Notes under the pieces: generated by a model
What the model was told of the DNA's origin: nothing
Databases searched by the model: none
Seen by the model: the letters and a program-made list of their open reading frames with translations, nothing else
Assembly: GCF_001028705.1 (NCBI RefSeq)
Contig: NZ_CP011770.1
Coordinates: 1,801,501-1,865,500, forward strand
Source: Croceicoccus naphthovorans
GTDB lineage: Bacteria > Pseudomonadota > Alphaproteobacteria > Sphingomonadales > Sphingomonadaceae
Length of the DNA stretch: 64,000 nucleotides
Direction of reading: 5' to 3'
Shown here: positions 33,402 through 41,900 of the stretch, in pieces
Numbering within the stretch: position 1 is the stretch's first letter
How the letters are laid out: the number at the start of each line of letters is the position of its first letter
Translations under genes and position numbers: made by a program

Positions 33402-34810
33402 TGCATGCTCCGGATTGAACGAACCGCCCCGGCCAGCGCGCTGCGGAAGGCGAGCGGCTTGAAACCGTTCGGATCGTTCACCGCCGCATAGGCGCGATTG
33501 ATGTCGAGCCGCAGCGCCGAAGCCTGCCCCTCGCTGATCGCGCCTTGCGCGACGAGGCCGGATACCAGCGTATCCATCGCCATCACCGACTGCACCGCGC
33601 CCTCGTAATCGGTGTAGCGCACAGCCACCGCCTCGCTGGCGATGGCGTCCAGCATCGCGAAACCCTGCTTGTCGGTGAAGGCCGAACCGGCAAACCGCGT
33701 CGAAAGCCCGCGCGCCATAGACCGCATCTTGCCCGCCTCTGTCACGGCAGCATCGCGCCCCTGCAACATCGCAGCGTGGAACGAGCGGGTCTGCCCGTCG
33801 TAAGCGCCCGTCAGATCGGGGGCCAGCACGCGCACGGCGGCAGCCAGCATGATCATGTTCTCGTCATTATAGGGCGGATAGCCCGGCGGGATCGGGCGCA
33901 GCGGGTTCGCCACCTTGCTCGCCCGGACATCCTCGCCATCGAATATCCGGCGGTGGCACGAATGGCAGTCGAAGAAATAGAATTCCGGGAACATCCCGTC
34001 GGTCGCAAGCCCCGGCTTTTCGAACAGCGCCAGCGAACGGTTTAACGCCTCTGCCTGACCCACCGCCCAGTTGCGCAGCGCGTTCGGTCGGCCCTTGCGC
34101 TCAATGTAGTCCGCATCGACGTTCCAGTGCTGCTGCAGCGTCGAGAACAGGTCCAGCTCGAAAGAAATGCGCGGGTGCCCGGCCCCCATGATCCGGTGAT
34201 AGGCGAACTGGCCCTGCCGGTCCGACCCGAAGTGGCAATCGAGGCAGACGTTCGCCCGCACCTGCGGATCGACCAGATCGGTCATGCCTTGCGAAACGCT
34301 GCGTTCGTGCGTGGTGCCGACGGTGTAGTGCCCCGCGATCCACTGACCAGCAGCGCCGTGGCACGATTCGCAGCCAACCGCGTCTTCCACGCGCGCTGCG
34401 CCCGGTTCGGCGTGGCAACCAAGGCAATCGCGCGCCACCCCCGCCTGATCCAGCCCAAGGCGGCGGATAATGTCCTGCCCCCGCGGTTGGAACAGCACGC
34501 GATAGGCGCGCGAATGCGCCCCGGTGGGAGAGCTTTCTTCCTGCCAAAGCTGCAATTCGTCCTGCCGCACAGGGGTACCGTCGCCCAGCGAACGCCCGTG
34601 GCAGGTCGACCCCGCGCATGACGCGACGCCAAGGTGGCGCTTCATGGTATCGGACCTGCTGGCCTGCGCCTCGACCGGCGCGGGCGCGATCAGCATGCTG
34701 GCGGCCAGGGCAACGGCGGCCATCAGGAAACAGGCGAAAAAAGCGATCAGAGCCGGGCGCGAGACGACGGTGGCGAAATGCCATCCCCTGCTGCCGTTCG
34801 GCTGGCGCAC
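33398..34810 (-). CDS. Five-heme cytochrome c (one CX4CH site)
   Basis: A 470-residue exported cytochrome, first gene of the operon. After a basic N-terminus there is a hydrophobic signal or anchor (ALIAFFACFLMAAVALAASM, about residues 21-40). Heme sites follow: the unusual CAGSTCH (four residues between cysteines), then CLGCH, CESCH, CLDCH and CHSCH, with several free histidines as possible axial ligands (HERSVS, HRIMGAGHPR, HWNVD). This resembles the cytochrome c554-type multiheme group in spirit. The second half (from about residue 300) has no heme motif and is helical. Its stop overlaps the lipoprotein start. It probably receives electrons from the inner membrane or periplasm. Confidence 0.9.
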   Translation of the reverse strand: MRQPNGSRGWHFATVVSRPALIAFFACFLMAAVALAASMLIAPAPVEAQASRSDTMKRHLGVASCAGSTCHGRSLGDGTPVRQDELQLWQEESSPTGAHSRAYRVLFQPRGQDIIRRLGLDQAGVARDCLGCHAEPGAARVEDAVGCESCHGAAGQWIAGHYTVGTTHERSVSQGMTDLVDPQVRANVCLDCHFGSDRQGQFAYHRIMGAGHPRISFELDLFSTLQQHWNVDADYIERKGRPNALRNWAVGQAEALNRSLALFEKPGLATDGMFPEFYFFDCHSCHRRIFDGEDVRASKVANPLRPIPPGYPPYNDENMIMLAAAVRVLAPDLTGAYDGQTRSFHAAMLQGRDAAVTEAGKMRSMARGLSTRFAGSAFTDKQGFAMLDAIASEAVAVRYTDYEGAVQSVMAMDTLVSGLVAQGAISEGQASALRLDINRAYAAVNDPNGFKPLAFRSALAGAVRSIRSMQ

Positions 34811-34920
34811 ACGATTTCCCCCATGAAGGCGAACGCAATGCGCCGCCTGTCCCTACCCGTGGAGGAGCCTACCCTGCCCTTGCCCGATTCTTCAACCCGC
34901 CAAGGCGCTGAATTTCCCGA

Positions 34921-36378
34921 TCAAGCGCGCCGGATGACCATGTTTCGGATCTCGCTCATGTCCTCCATGGCGAAACGAATGCCCTCGCGGCCAAGGCCGG
35001 AATCCTTCACTCCGCCATAGGGCATGTTGTCAACGCGATAGGATGACACGTCGTTTACCACGATACCGCCAACTTGAAGGTCGTCCCACGCATCCAGCAC
35101 CTTGTGAATGTCGCGCGTGAAGAGGCCTGCCTGAAGCCCGAAGCGCGAATCGTTCACTTCGGTCATAGCCGCATTCCAGTCCGTGAACTTCGACAGCACC
35201 GCCAGCGGACCGAACGCCTCTTCACGAACCGCGTCGCAACCGTCGGGGGCATCCTCGATCAGCGTTGCCTCCAGCATGGCACCGTCCAGCCCGCCGCCGC
35301 AGAGCAGCCGCGCGCCCGCCGCCACCGCATCGTCGATCCAGCCTTTCAGGCGCTTGGCCTCCTTCTCGGAAATCATCGGGCCGATGAACGTGTGGCGGTC
35401 CTTCGGATCGCCCGAAACCAGCGCCTTCGTCTTGTCGACCAGCATCTGCTTGAACCGGTCGTAGATGTCAGCGTGGATGATGATCCGCTGCACCCCGATG
35501 CACGACTGGCCGGATTGATAGAACGCGCCGAAGATGATGCGTTCCAATGCGTGGTCCAGATCGGCATCCTTGTCGACGATCACCGCCGCATTGCCGCCCA
35601 GCTCCAGCACGACTTTCTTCTTCCCCGCCTTGGCTTTCAGCGCCCAGCCTACTTCCGGGCTGCCAGTGAAGGACAGCAGCTTCAGCCGCTCGTCGGTGCT
35701 GAACAGGTCCGCCCCGTCGCGGCTGGCGGGCAGGATCGAGAACGCGCCTTCGGGCAAGTCGCATTCGGCCAGAACCTCGCCCATGATGATCGCGCCCAGC
35801 GGGGTCAAGCTGGCGGGTTTCATCACGAAGGGACAGCCCATGGCGATGGCCGGGGCGACCTTGTGCGCGGCAAGGTTCAGGGGGAAATTGAACGGGCTGA
35901 TGAAGCTGCACGGACCAATCGGTACGCGCTTCCACATGCCGATATAGCCCTTGGCGCGCTCCGAAATATCGAGCGGCTGCACCTCGCCATAGTTGCGCGT
36001 CGCTTCTTCGCTGGCGATGCGGAAGGTGTCGATCAGCCGCGTGACCTCGCCCTCGGCATCCTTGATCGGCTTGCCCGCCTCTACGCACAGGGCATAGGCC
36101 AGATCGTCGAACCGTTCGCGAAACCGCTTTACGCAGTGATCGAGCACGGCCTGCCGTTCATAGCTGGCCAGCTTTGCCATCGGTTCTGCCGCCCGCACCG
36201 CCCCCGCGATGGCTTCCTCGATCACGTCGGGCGTAGCCAGCGCGGTGCGAAACGCCAGTTTGCCGGTGAACTTGTCGGTTACTTCAAGATCGGTGTTGGG
36301 CTGCGCCGCCTTGCCGTTGAGGTAGAGGGGGTAGGTATCTTTGAGTTCGGGCACGGTATTCTCCTGTTGCCCCTTCAA
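34921..36378 (-). CDS. NAD(P)-dependent aldehyde dehydrogenase
   Basis: A 485-residue aldehyde dehydrogenase. The cofactor region is marked by FISPFNFPLNLAAHKVAPAIAMGCPFVMKPA and SFTGSPEVGW, the general base Glu by VVLELGGNAA (about residue 254) and the catalytic Cys by GQSCIGVQRI (about residue 292). The end has GLGREGIRFAMEDMSEIRNMV. The sequence is closest in style to broad-range succinate-semialdehyde or lactaldehyde-type enzymes; the true substrate is open. It lies 110 bp upstream of the multiheme operon, on the same strand, so co-expression is possible but the gap leaves room for a separate promoter. Confidence 0.94.
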   Translation of the reverse strand: MKGQQENTVPELKDTYPLYLNGKAAQPNTDLEVTDKFTGKLAFRTALATPDVIEEAIAGAVRAAEPMAKLASYERQAVLDHCVKRFRERFDDLAYALCVEAGKPIKDAEGEVTRLIDTFRIASEEATRNYGEVQPLDISERAKGYIGMWKRVPIGPCSFISPFNFPLNLAAHKVAPAIAMGCPFVMKPASLTPLGAIIMGEVLAECDLPEGAFSILPASRDGADLFSTDERLKLLSFTGSPEVGWALKAKAGKKKVVLELGGNAAVIVDKDADLDHALERIIFGAFYQSGQSCIGVQRIIIHADIYDRFKQMLVDKTKALVSGDPKDRHTFIGPMISEKEAKRLKGWIDDAVAAGARLLCGGGLDGAMLEATLIEDAPDGCDAVREEAFGPLAVLSKFTDWNAAMTEVNDSRFGLQAGLFTRDIHKVLDAWDDLQVGGIVVNDVSSYRVDNMPYGGVKDSGLGREGIRFAMEDMSEIRNMVIRRA

Positions 36379-36480
36379 GCGGTCGGCGGGCAGCGCGGTT
36401 CCGGGCGTCGCGCACGAAAATCGCGGAACACATCGGGTCGCAAGCCTTTAATCAGGGAAACGCAACAGGGACAGCGGGAC

Positions 36481-37362
36481 ATGCAGCACAGATCACCGAC
36501 ACGCCTTTCGCCGGGCGACTGGATCAGCGTGATCAAGGGCGGCTGGGCCCGCGCCAGCCAGCACAACATGGGCCTGATCGCGGCGGGCGTGGCGTTTTAC
36601 CTGTTCCTGGCAATGGTCCCGCTGCTGGGCGCGATCGTCATGCTTTACGGCATCGTCGCTCGGCCAGAGACGGTCGCAACGCATATCGCCGAACTGTCGC
36701 AGGCCCTGCCCGCGGCGGCGGCCGAGATCGTGACCGGGCAGATTCAGGGACTGGTCGAAACGCGCGGATCGACCAAGGGTTTCGCTTTCCTGACCGCCTT
36801 GGCGCTGGCTCTGTTCGGCGCGCGCAACGGGGCGGGATCGATGATCATCGCACTGAATGTTGCGTTCGGGTGCCCGGAGGGGCGCGGGTTTGTGAAGAAG
36901 AACCTCATGGCCCTGGCCGTGACTGTCGGCGGGGCGCTGGCGGCGGTGGTGCTGTTTGCCGGGATCGGGGCATTCGGGGCGCTGCAAGCCTTCGTCGCGC
37001 CTGATTCGGTGGTGCTGGGTCTGGTGGCGCAACTGGCGACGTGGGCCGTGCTGATCCTTGCGCTGGCGACGTTTATCGCGCTGCTGTTCCGCTATGGCCC
37101 GGCGTGCCAGACGCCTTCGCTGCGCTGGCTGACGCCGGGGTCGCTGTTCGCGGCCTTTGTGGCGGCGGCGCTTACGTTCGGATTCGGGGCCTATGTCGCC
37201 AACTTCGGTAACTACAACGCGACTTACGGCGCGCTGGGCGGCGTGGTCGTGCTGCTGACGTGGATGTGGTTGACGAGCTATGTCGTGTTGATCGGCGCGG
37301 AATGCGATGTGGCGTTGATGGATCGGGAGGATACGCCCGATCCAAGCCCGCGCCCAAGCTAG
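36481..37362 (+). CDS. YihY/UPF0761 family inner-membrane protein
   Basis: A 293-residue integral membrane protein with about six helices: MGLIAAGVAFYLFLAMVPLLGAIVMLYGIV, AFLTALALALFGARNGAGSMIIALNVAF, LMALAVTVGGALAAVVLFAGIGAFGALQ, LVAQLATWAVLILALATFIALLFRYGP, SLFAAFVAAALTFGFGAYVANFG and YGALGGVVVLLTWMWLTSYVVLIGAE. The Y-G-x-L-G and L-W-x-x-L/Y-x-G-A-E-type ending are family marks (formerly called ribonuclease BN). The start ATG 36481 replaces a much longer frame that is antisense to the dehydrogenase. Function unknown. Confidence 0.92.
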   Translation: MQHRSPTRLSPGDWISVIKGGWARASQHNMGLIAAGVAFYLFLAMVPLLGAIVMLYGIVARPETVATHIAELSQALPAAAAEIVTGQIQGLVETRGSTKGFAFLTALALALFGARNGAGSMIIALNVAFGCPEGRGFVKKNLMALAVTVGGALAAVVLFAGIGAFGALQAFVAPDSVVLGLVAQLATWAVLILALATFIALLFRYGPACQTPSLRWLTPGSLFAAFVAAALTFGFGAYVANFGNYNATYGALGGVVVLLTWMWLTSYVVLIGAECDVALMDREDTPDPSPRPS

Positions 37363-37412
37363 GAACGCGAAGCGCTCCGCCGCTTGGAAGCGAGAGCGGT
37401 CAGGCCGGCCGG

Positions 37413-37456
37413 CGGGCCGAAGGCCCGTTCGACGTCATGGAATTTACTTCCATGAC
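37413..37456. terminator. Pair of hairpins between convergent genes
   Basis: CGGGCC-GAA-GGCCCG (37413-37427) is followed by GTCATGGAA-TTTAC-TTCCATGAC (37434-37456), a perfect 9-bp stem. They sit between the convergent yihY-like and cysS genes. There is no long T tract, so this may be a bidirectional transcription stop or an RNA-stability element. Confidence 0.5.
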
Positions 37457-37462
37457 GGCCTT

Positions 37463-38956
37463 CTACGCCAACTTCCACTCCCACCCCAGGGGATCGCCGT
37501 CCATCACCTCGACACCCTTCGCCGCCAGTTCGTCCCGGATCGCGTCGCTGGTGGCAAAGTCCTTCTCCGCCCGCGCAGCCTTGCGCCGCTCCATCGCCGC
37601 TTCGATCTCGCTCTCATCGATGGTCGCGCTCTTGGGGCGGATGCGGAAATCTTCGCGCGGCAGGACCGGCAGGCCCAGTGCCGACAGCATCGCACCGACC
37701 AGCGAAGCCTTTTGCTCCTGATCGACCTTCTTCACCGCGATCGCCTCTTCCAGCACGGTCAGCGCCACTGCCGTATTCAGATCGTCGGCCAGCGCCGCAT
37801 CGAATTTCTCGATCAGCGGCGTCAGCTTCTGATGCGTCACCGTCGCGCGCACCGACGCCAGCGTCGCCCCGTCGGTCACGACTTCCAGCAAGCCGCGCGC
37901 CGAACCCAGCAACCGCTTCAACCGCACCAGCGCCGCGCCCAGCCCGTCCCAGCTGAACTCCAGCTCGCTGCGGTAATGCGCCTGCAAACACAGCATCCGG
38001 TACGCCAGAGGGTGGTAGCCTTTATCGATCAGCAGTTGCAGGCGAAGGAACTCGCCCGAAGACTTGCTCATCTTGCCACTACGCTCGACAAGGAAGTTGT
38101 TGTGCATCCAGATGTTCGCGCCCGAATTTGCCGCGTCTGACAACGCACCACATTCGCAGAACGCCTGATTCTGCGCGATCTCGTTCGGGTGGTGAATTTC
38201 GCGGTGGTCGATACCGCCGGTGTGGATATCGAACGGAAAGCCCAGCACCTTGCCGCTCATCACCGAGCATTCCAGATGCCAGCCCGGCGCCCCGCGGCCC
38301 CACGGACTGTCCCACTCCATCTGGCGCTTTTCGCCAGCGGGCGTCTTGCGCCAGATCGCGAAGTCGGCGGCATTGCGCTTGCCGTCCACCGCCTCGATCC
38401 GACCTTCTCCTTCCTCCGTAACGGCACGGGCCAGCCGCCCGTAATCCGCGACGGTCGAAACATCGAAATAGAGCCCGCTCTCCAGCTCGTAGCAATGCTT
38501 CGGCGCGATCTGGTTCGCGAAGTCCAGCATCTCTTCAATGAAGTCCGTCGCGATGGTCCACTGCGCGGGCTGGCGGATGTTCAGCGCCTTTACGTCGGCC
38601 CAATAGGCCTCTGTATAGTGGCGCGCGATATCCCAGATGGTGACCTGTTCGCCACTTTGGGCCTTTTGCGCCGCCATCTTCTCCATCTTGTCCTCGCCCG
38701 CGTCGGCGTCGTCGGTCAGGTGGCCGACATCGGTGATGTTGATAACATGGGTCAGGTCATACCCCTCCCACGACAACACCCGCCCCAACGTATCGGCAAA
38801 GACATAGGCCCGCATATTGCCGATGTGCGGATAGTTATAGACCGTCGGCCCGCACGAATAGACCCGCGCCTCGCCCGGATGCACCGGCACGAACGGCTCC
38901 GCGCTTCGGGTCAGCGAGTTGAACAGCGTCAGCGGATTTTCGGGCGCGTCGGTCAT
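37463..38956 (-). CDS. cysS: Cysteinyl-tRNA synthetase
   Basis: CysRS charges tRNA-Cys. The 497-residue protein starts at ATG 38956 (MTDAPENPLTLFNSLTRSAE); a 22-residue upstream extension overlaps the TpsA gene and is not needed. Motifs are complete: zinc-site Cys in YSCGPTVYNYPHIGN (HIGN is the HIGH variant), WHLECSVMSGKVLG with the second Cys region, GGIDHREIHHPNEIAQ, and KMSKSSGEF. Length fits. It lies 43 bp after the TpsA exoprotein gene on the same strand, an unusual neighbour for a housekeeping synthetase. Confidence 0.97.
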   Translation of the reverse strand: MTDAPENPLTLFNSLTRSAEPFVPVHPGEARVYSCGPTVYNYPHIGNMRAYVFADTLGRVLSWEGYDLTHVINITDVGHLTDDADAGEDKMEKMAAQKAQSGEQVTIWDIARHYTEAYWADVKALNIRQPAQWTIATDFIEEMLDFANQIAPKHCYELESGLYFDVSTVADYGRLARAVTEEGEGRIEAVDGKRNAADFAIWRKTPAGEKRQMEWDSPWGRGAPGWHLECSVMSGKVLGFPFDIHTGGIDHREIHHPNEIAQNQAFCECGALSDAANSGANIWMHNNFLVERSGKMSKSSGEFLRLQLLIDKGYHPLAYRMLCLQAHYRSELEFSWDGLGAALVRLKRLLGSARGLLEVVTDGATLASVRATVTHQKLTPLIEKFDAALADDLNTAVALTVLEEAIAVKKVDQEQKASLVGAMLSALGLPVLPREDFRIRPKSATIDESEIEAAMERRKAARAEKDFATSDAIRDELAAKGVEVMDGDPLGWEWKLA

Positions 38957-38999
38957 GGCGCGCCCTTGCCCCGTTGCTGCCGCTTCGGTCAAGCGGGTC

Positions 39000-41900
39000 C
39001 TATTCGCCGTCCTCTTCCTCACACTCGTCCTGCCGCACGTCCACCGGGCATTGCTTGCCGTCCAGCGCGCCGTTTTCCCACAGGTCGTCGTTGCCCGTTC
39101 CGGTCACCGGTTCGTCGACCAGCGGCTGGAAGCCCTCCGGTTCGACGGTATCGATTGTGATGATCCGCGTTTCGATGGTGGAACGCGGCTCGCCATCCAG
39201 AACCGAATGCGGCGGATCTTCACCGATCAGGGTCTTGATCAGCTCGTTGGGGATGGTCACCCCGCACTGCGACCCGAACCCGATGAAGCACCCGTTGACC
39301 GAGGAATAGGGCGCCGCCGACATCGGGAGGCCGATGGCGAAAGCGGTATCCAGCCCGGTCTGTCCGTTCACGATACCGTTGATCGCGATCCGGGGCAGCG
39401 AACCGCCCGAATTGATCACCGTCATGCTGTTCGCCAAAATGCCGCGCCGCGCCGCAAAACTGGTGTCTGCGCCCGTGTTCTGCACAAGGAATGTGTCCGC
39501 ATCGACGAAGATCGAGCCGCCCTCGATCAGGCTGCGGCCGTCGCCGCCATCGGGCGTGCCCAGCGCATCGGTATAGTCCGCGTACGTCAGACCCGAGAGG
39601 TCTTCCACCATCTGACCGCTCGCCGCGAGGATGGTGTCAGCATAGAGGAACATGCTGCCATCCTGCGACCCGTTGGCGCGCACCCGCACGCTGCCGCTTG
39701 TCGCATCGATATACAGAAAGCCGCCCGTCTGCATGACCAGCGTCGCATCCAACGCATCGTCCAGCAGCAACGCCCCGATCACGTCGATCCCGCCGGTGCC
39801 CGACAGGTACAGGTTGCCCGTAGTGCCAAGCAAACCGTCTCCCGCAATCACCGACAAGTCGCCGACGTTGAGCTGTCCGCCCGCCGCCAGACCGAAGTCG
39901 CCAGCGGAGAACATCTGGGTCAGTTCGAAATCGTCGACAAGGAACGTGCCGAACGCCCCGCTGCCGATACCCGCATCGCCCAGCGCGACCAGGCTGATGT
40001 CCTGCGTGTAATCCGCATCGCCAAGGAACGCCTGGCCGCCCAGCACCAGATCGTTCGCACGAATATAGATCAGCCGCGCAAAGACATTGCCGAAGATATT
40101 CGCCGTGCCGCCCGCGTCGATTCCGAACAGTTCGGGGGCGAATGCGGTGAAGTTCACCGTGACATCGCCCGCAGCGTTCAGCGCGATATTGCCCGCGCCC
40201 GGATCGGGGATAGTCATGGCAAGGCCGCCCTGCCCTTCGCTGAACGGTTCGGTCCCAGCGTAAAGCGACCCGACAACGACGTCGCCACCGGTAGAGGTCA
40301 GGACGATATCGCCCAGCGCCTCTGCATAGCCCATGCCCAGATCGCCGGCCGCAGTGATGACGATATCGCCGTCATATGCGGACGCGTAATCGACATCGAG
40401 CGCACCTGACGATCCGATATCGAGGGTGGTGCCATACAGGTCGACAAACCCGGTCGCCGACAGGTCGGCCACGGTAATCGCCCCGGCGCCAGAGCTAAGC
40501 AACACGTTCCCGCCCGCATCGACCAACGTGTAGGTCTGATCGGCCAGCGTAAAGACGAAGATGCTGCCCGGCGCGGTCAGGCTGTCTAGGCCGTTGACCG
40601 CGTTTACGTCGACATCGATCGATCCGCCGCTGACCAGCGAGGTGGCCGTCAGGTCGCCGTCGGCAAAGACCACCACATCGCCACCCGCATCGATGGCACC
40701 GCCGGTCACATCGCCAAGCGAGTCGAGGATCACGTAGCCGCTCGTCGTCAGGCTATCGAACGCGATGCTGTCGCCGATCACGTCGAGATCGGACAGGTTG
40801 CTGACGGTCGTAAGCGAAACCGCCCCGCCCGCGTCGAGGAACAGCGCGTTGCCGCCCGCCTGGAGGTCGCCTATCGCAATGTCACCGCCTGCCGAAATCG
40901 GCTGATCCCCGCCCGCAATGGCAAGCATGCCGACATCGATCGACCCGGGCACCGCCCACGTCGATCCTGGCGCGGCGAAAACGTTGACGATCCGCCCGTC
41001 TGTAACGATCGACCCCGCCTGAACATCGCCGCCAACCTCCAGCGTAAGATCGCCGGTAGAGGCCAGCGTTCCGGTGCCCAGCACCGATCCGCTGGCAGTC
41101 ACGGACAGCGGTGCACCCGTAAACCCGGCCCCGTTGTTCAATACGATATCACCGCCCAGCGCCGACACCTCCAACAGCCCGCCGCTGGTCACGATCATCC
41201 CGTCGGAAACGATTCCGCCCGAAGCCTCGATCACGCTCTCGTCCGTGCCGATCGCAATGCCGTTGCACGGTGCCGGACCGCAGCTCAGCGCCAGATCGCC
41301 CTCGGTAAGCGCGGTCAGCGACCCGACCGCGAGACCGCCCGCCGTCAGGTCGAACGTCAGCGTTCCCGCCCCATAGAACCCGGCATTGCCGAGCACCGTG
41401 GTTGTCGCGCCGTTCGAGATCACGGTCATGACACCGCTCGGATCGGCGGAATCGTAGCCGTTGTCGAACAACAGCGAATTGAACGTAGTGCTGCCCGTGC
41501 CCGAATTGTCGAGCACGATCGTTCCCGCCGCCGTCGTCGATTCGACCAGCGCGCCATAGGCGATTGCATTCAGGTTGCCGATCTGCACCGTATTGCTGCC
41601 GGTGATGGTGATTGCCACCGTGCCGCCCGTCGCCGTGCCATCCGCGCCGAAGGTCGAGCCGAAGCCACCTTTGTCCGCATAGCCAACGGCGGACAGCAAC
41701 AGACCGTTGACCGTCACCCCCCCGTCCAGCGCATCGAGTAGAACCGTACCGCCCGCCGCATCGCCGCCCGCGCCGCCGGTGCCGCTGGCAGAATCGCCAC
41801 CGAACCCGGCAAAGCCCTCTGCTGCGATGACTGCAAAGCCCGCGTTATCGGTGAACGATCCGCCATTTAGCGCCGCAAGCCGGACCGACCCACCATTGCC

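Noticed and set aside
31161..33491. 776-residue plus-strand frame across the barrel and lipoprotein genes
   Set aside because: Antisense to two coupled genes; composition is not protein-like.
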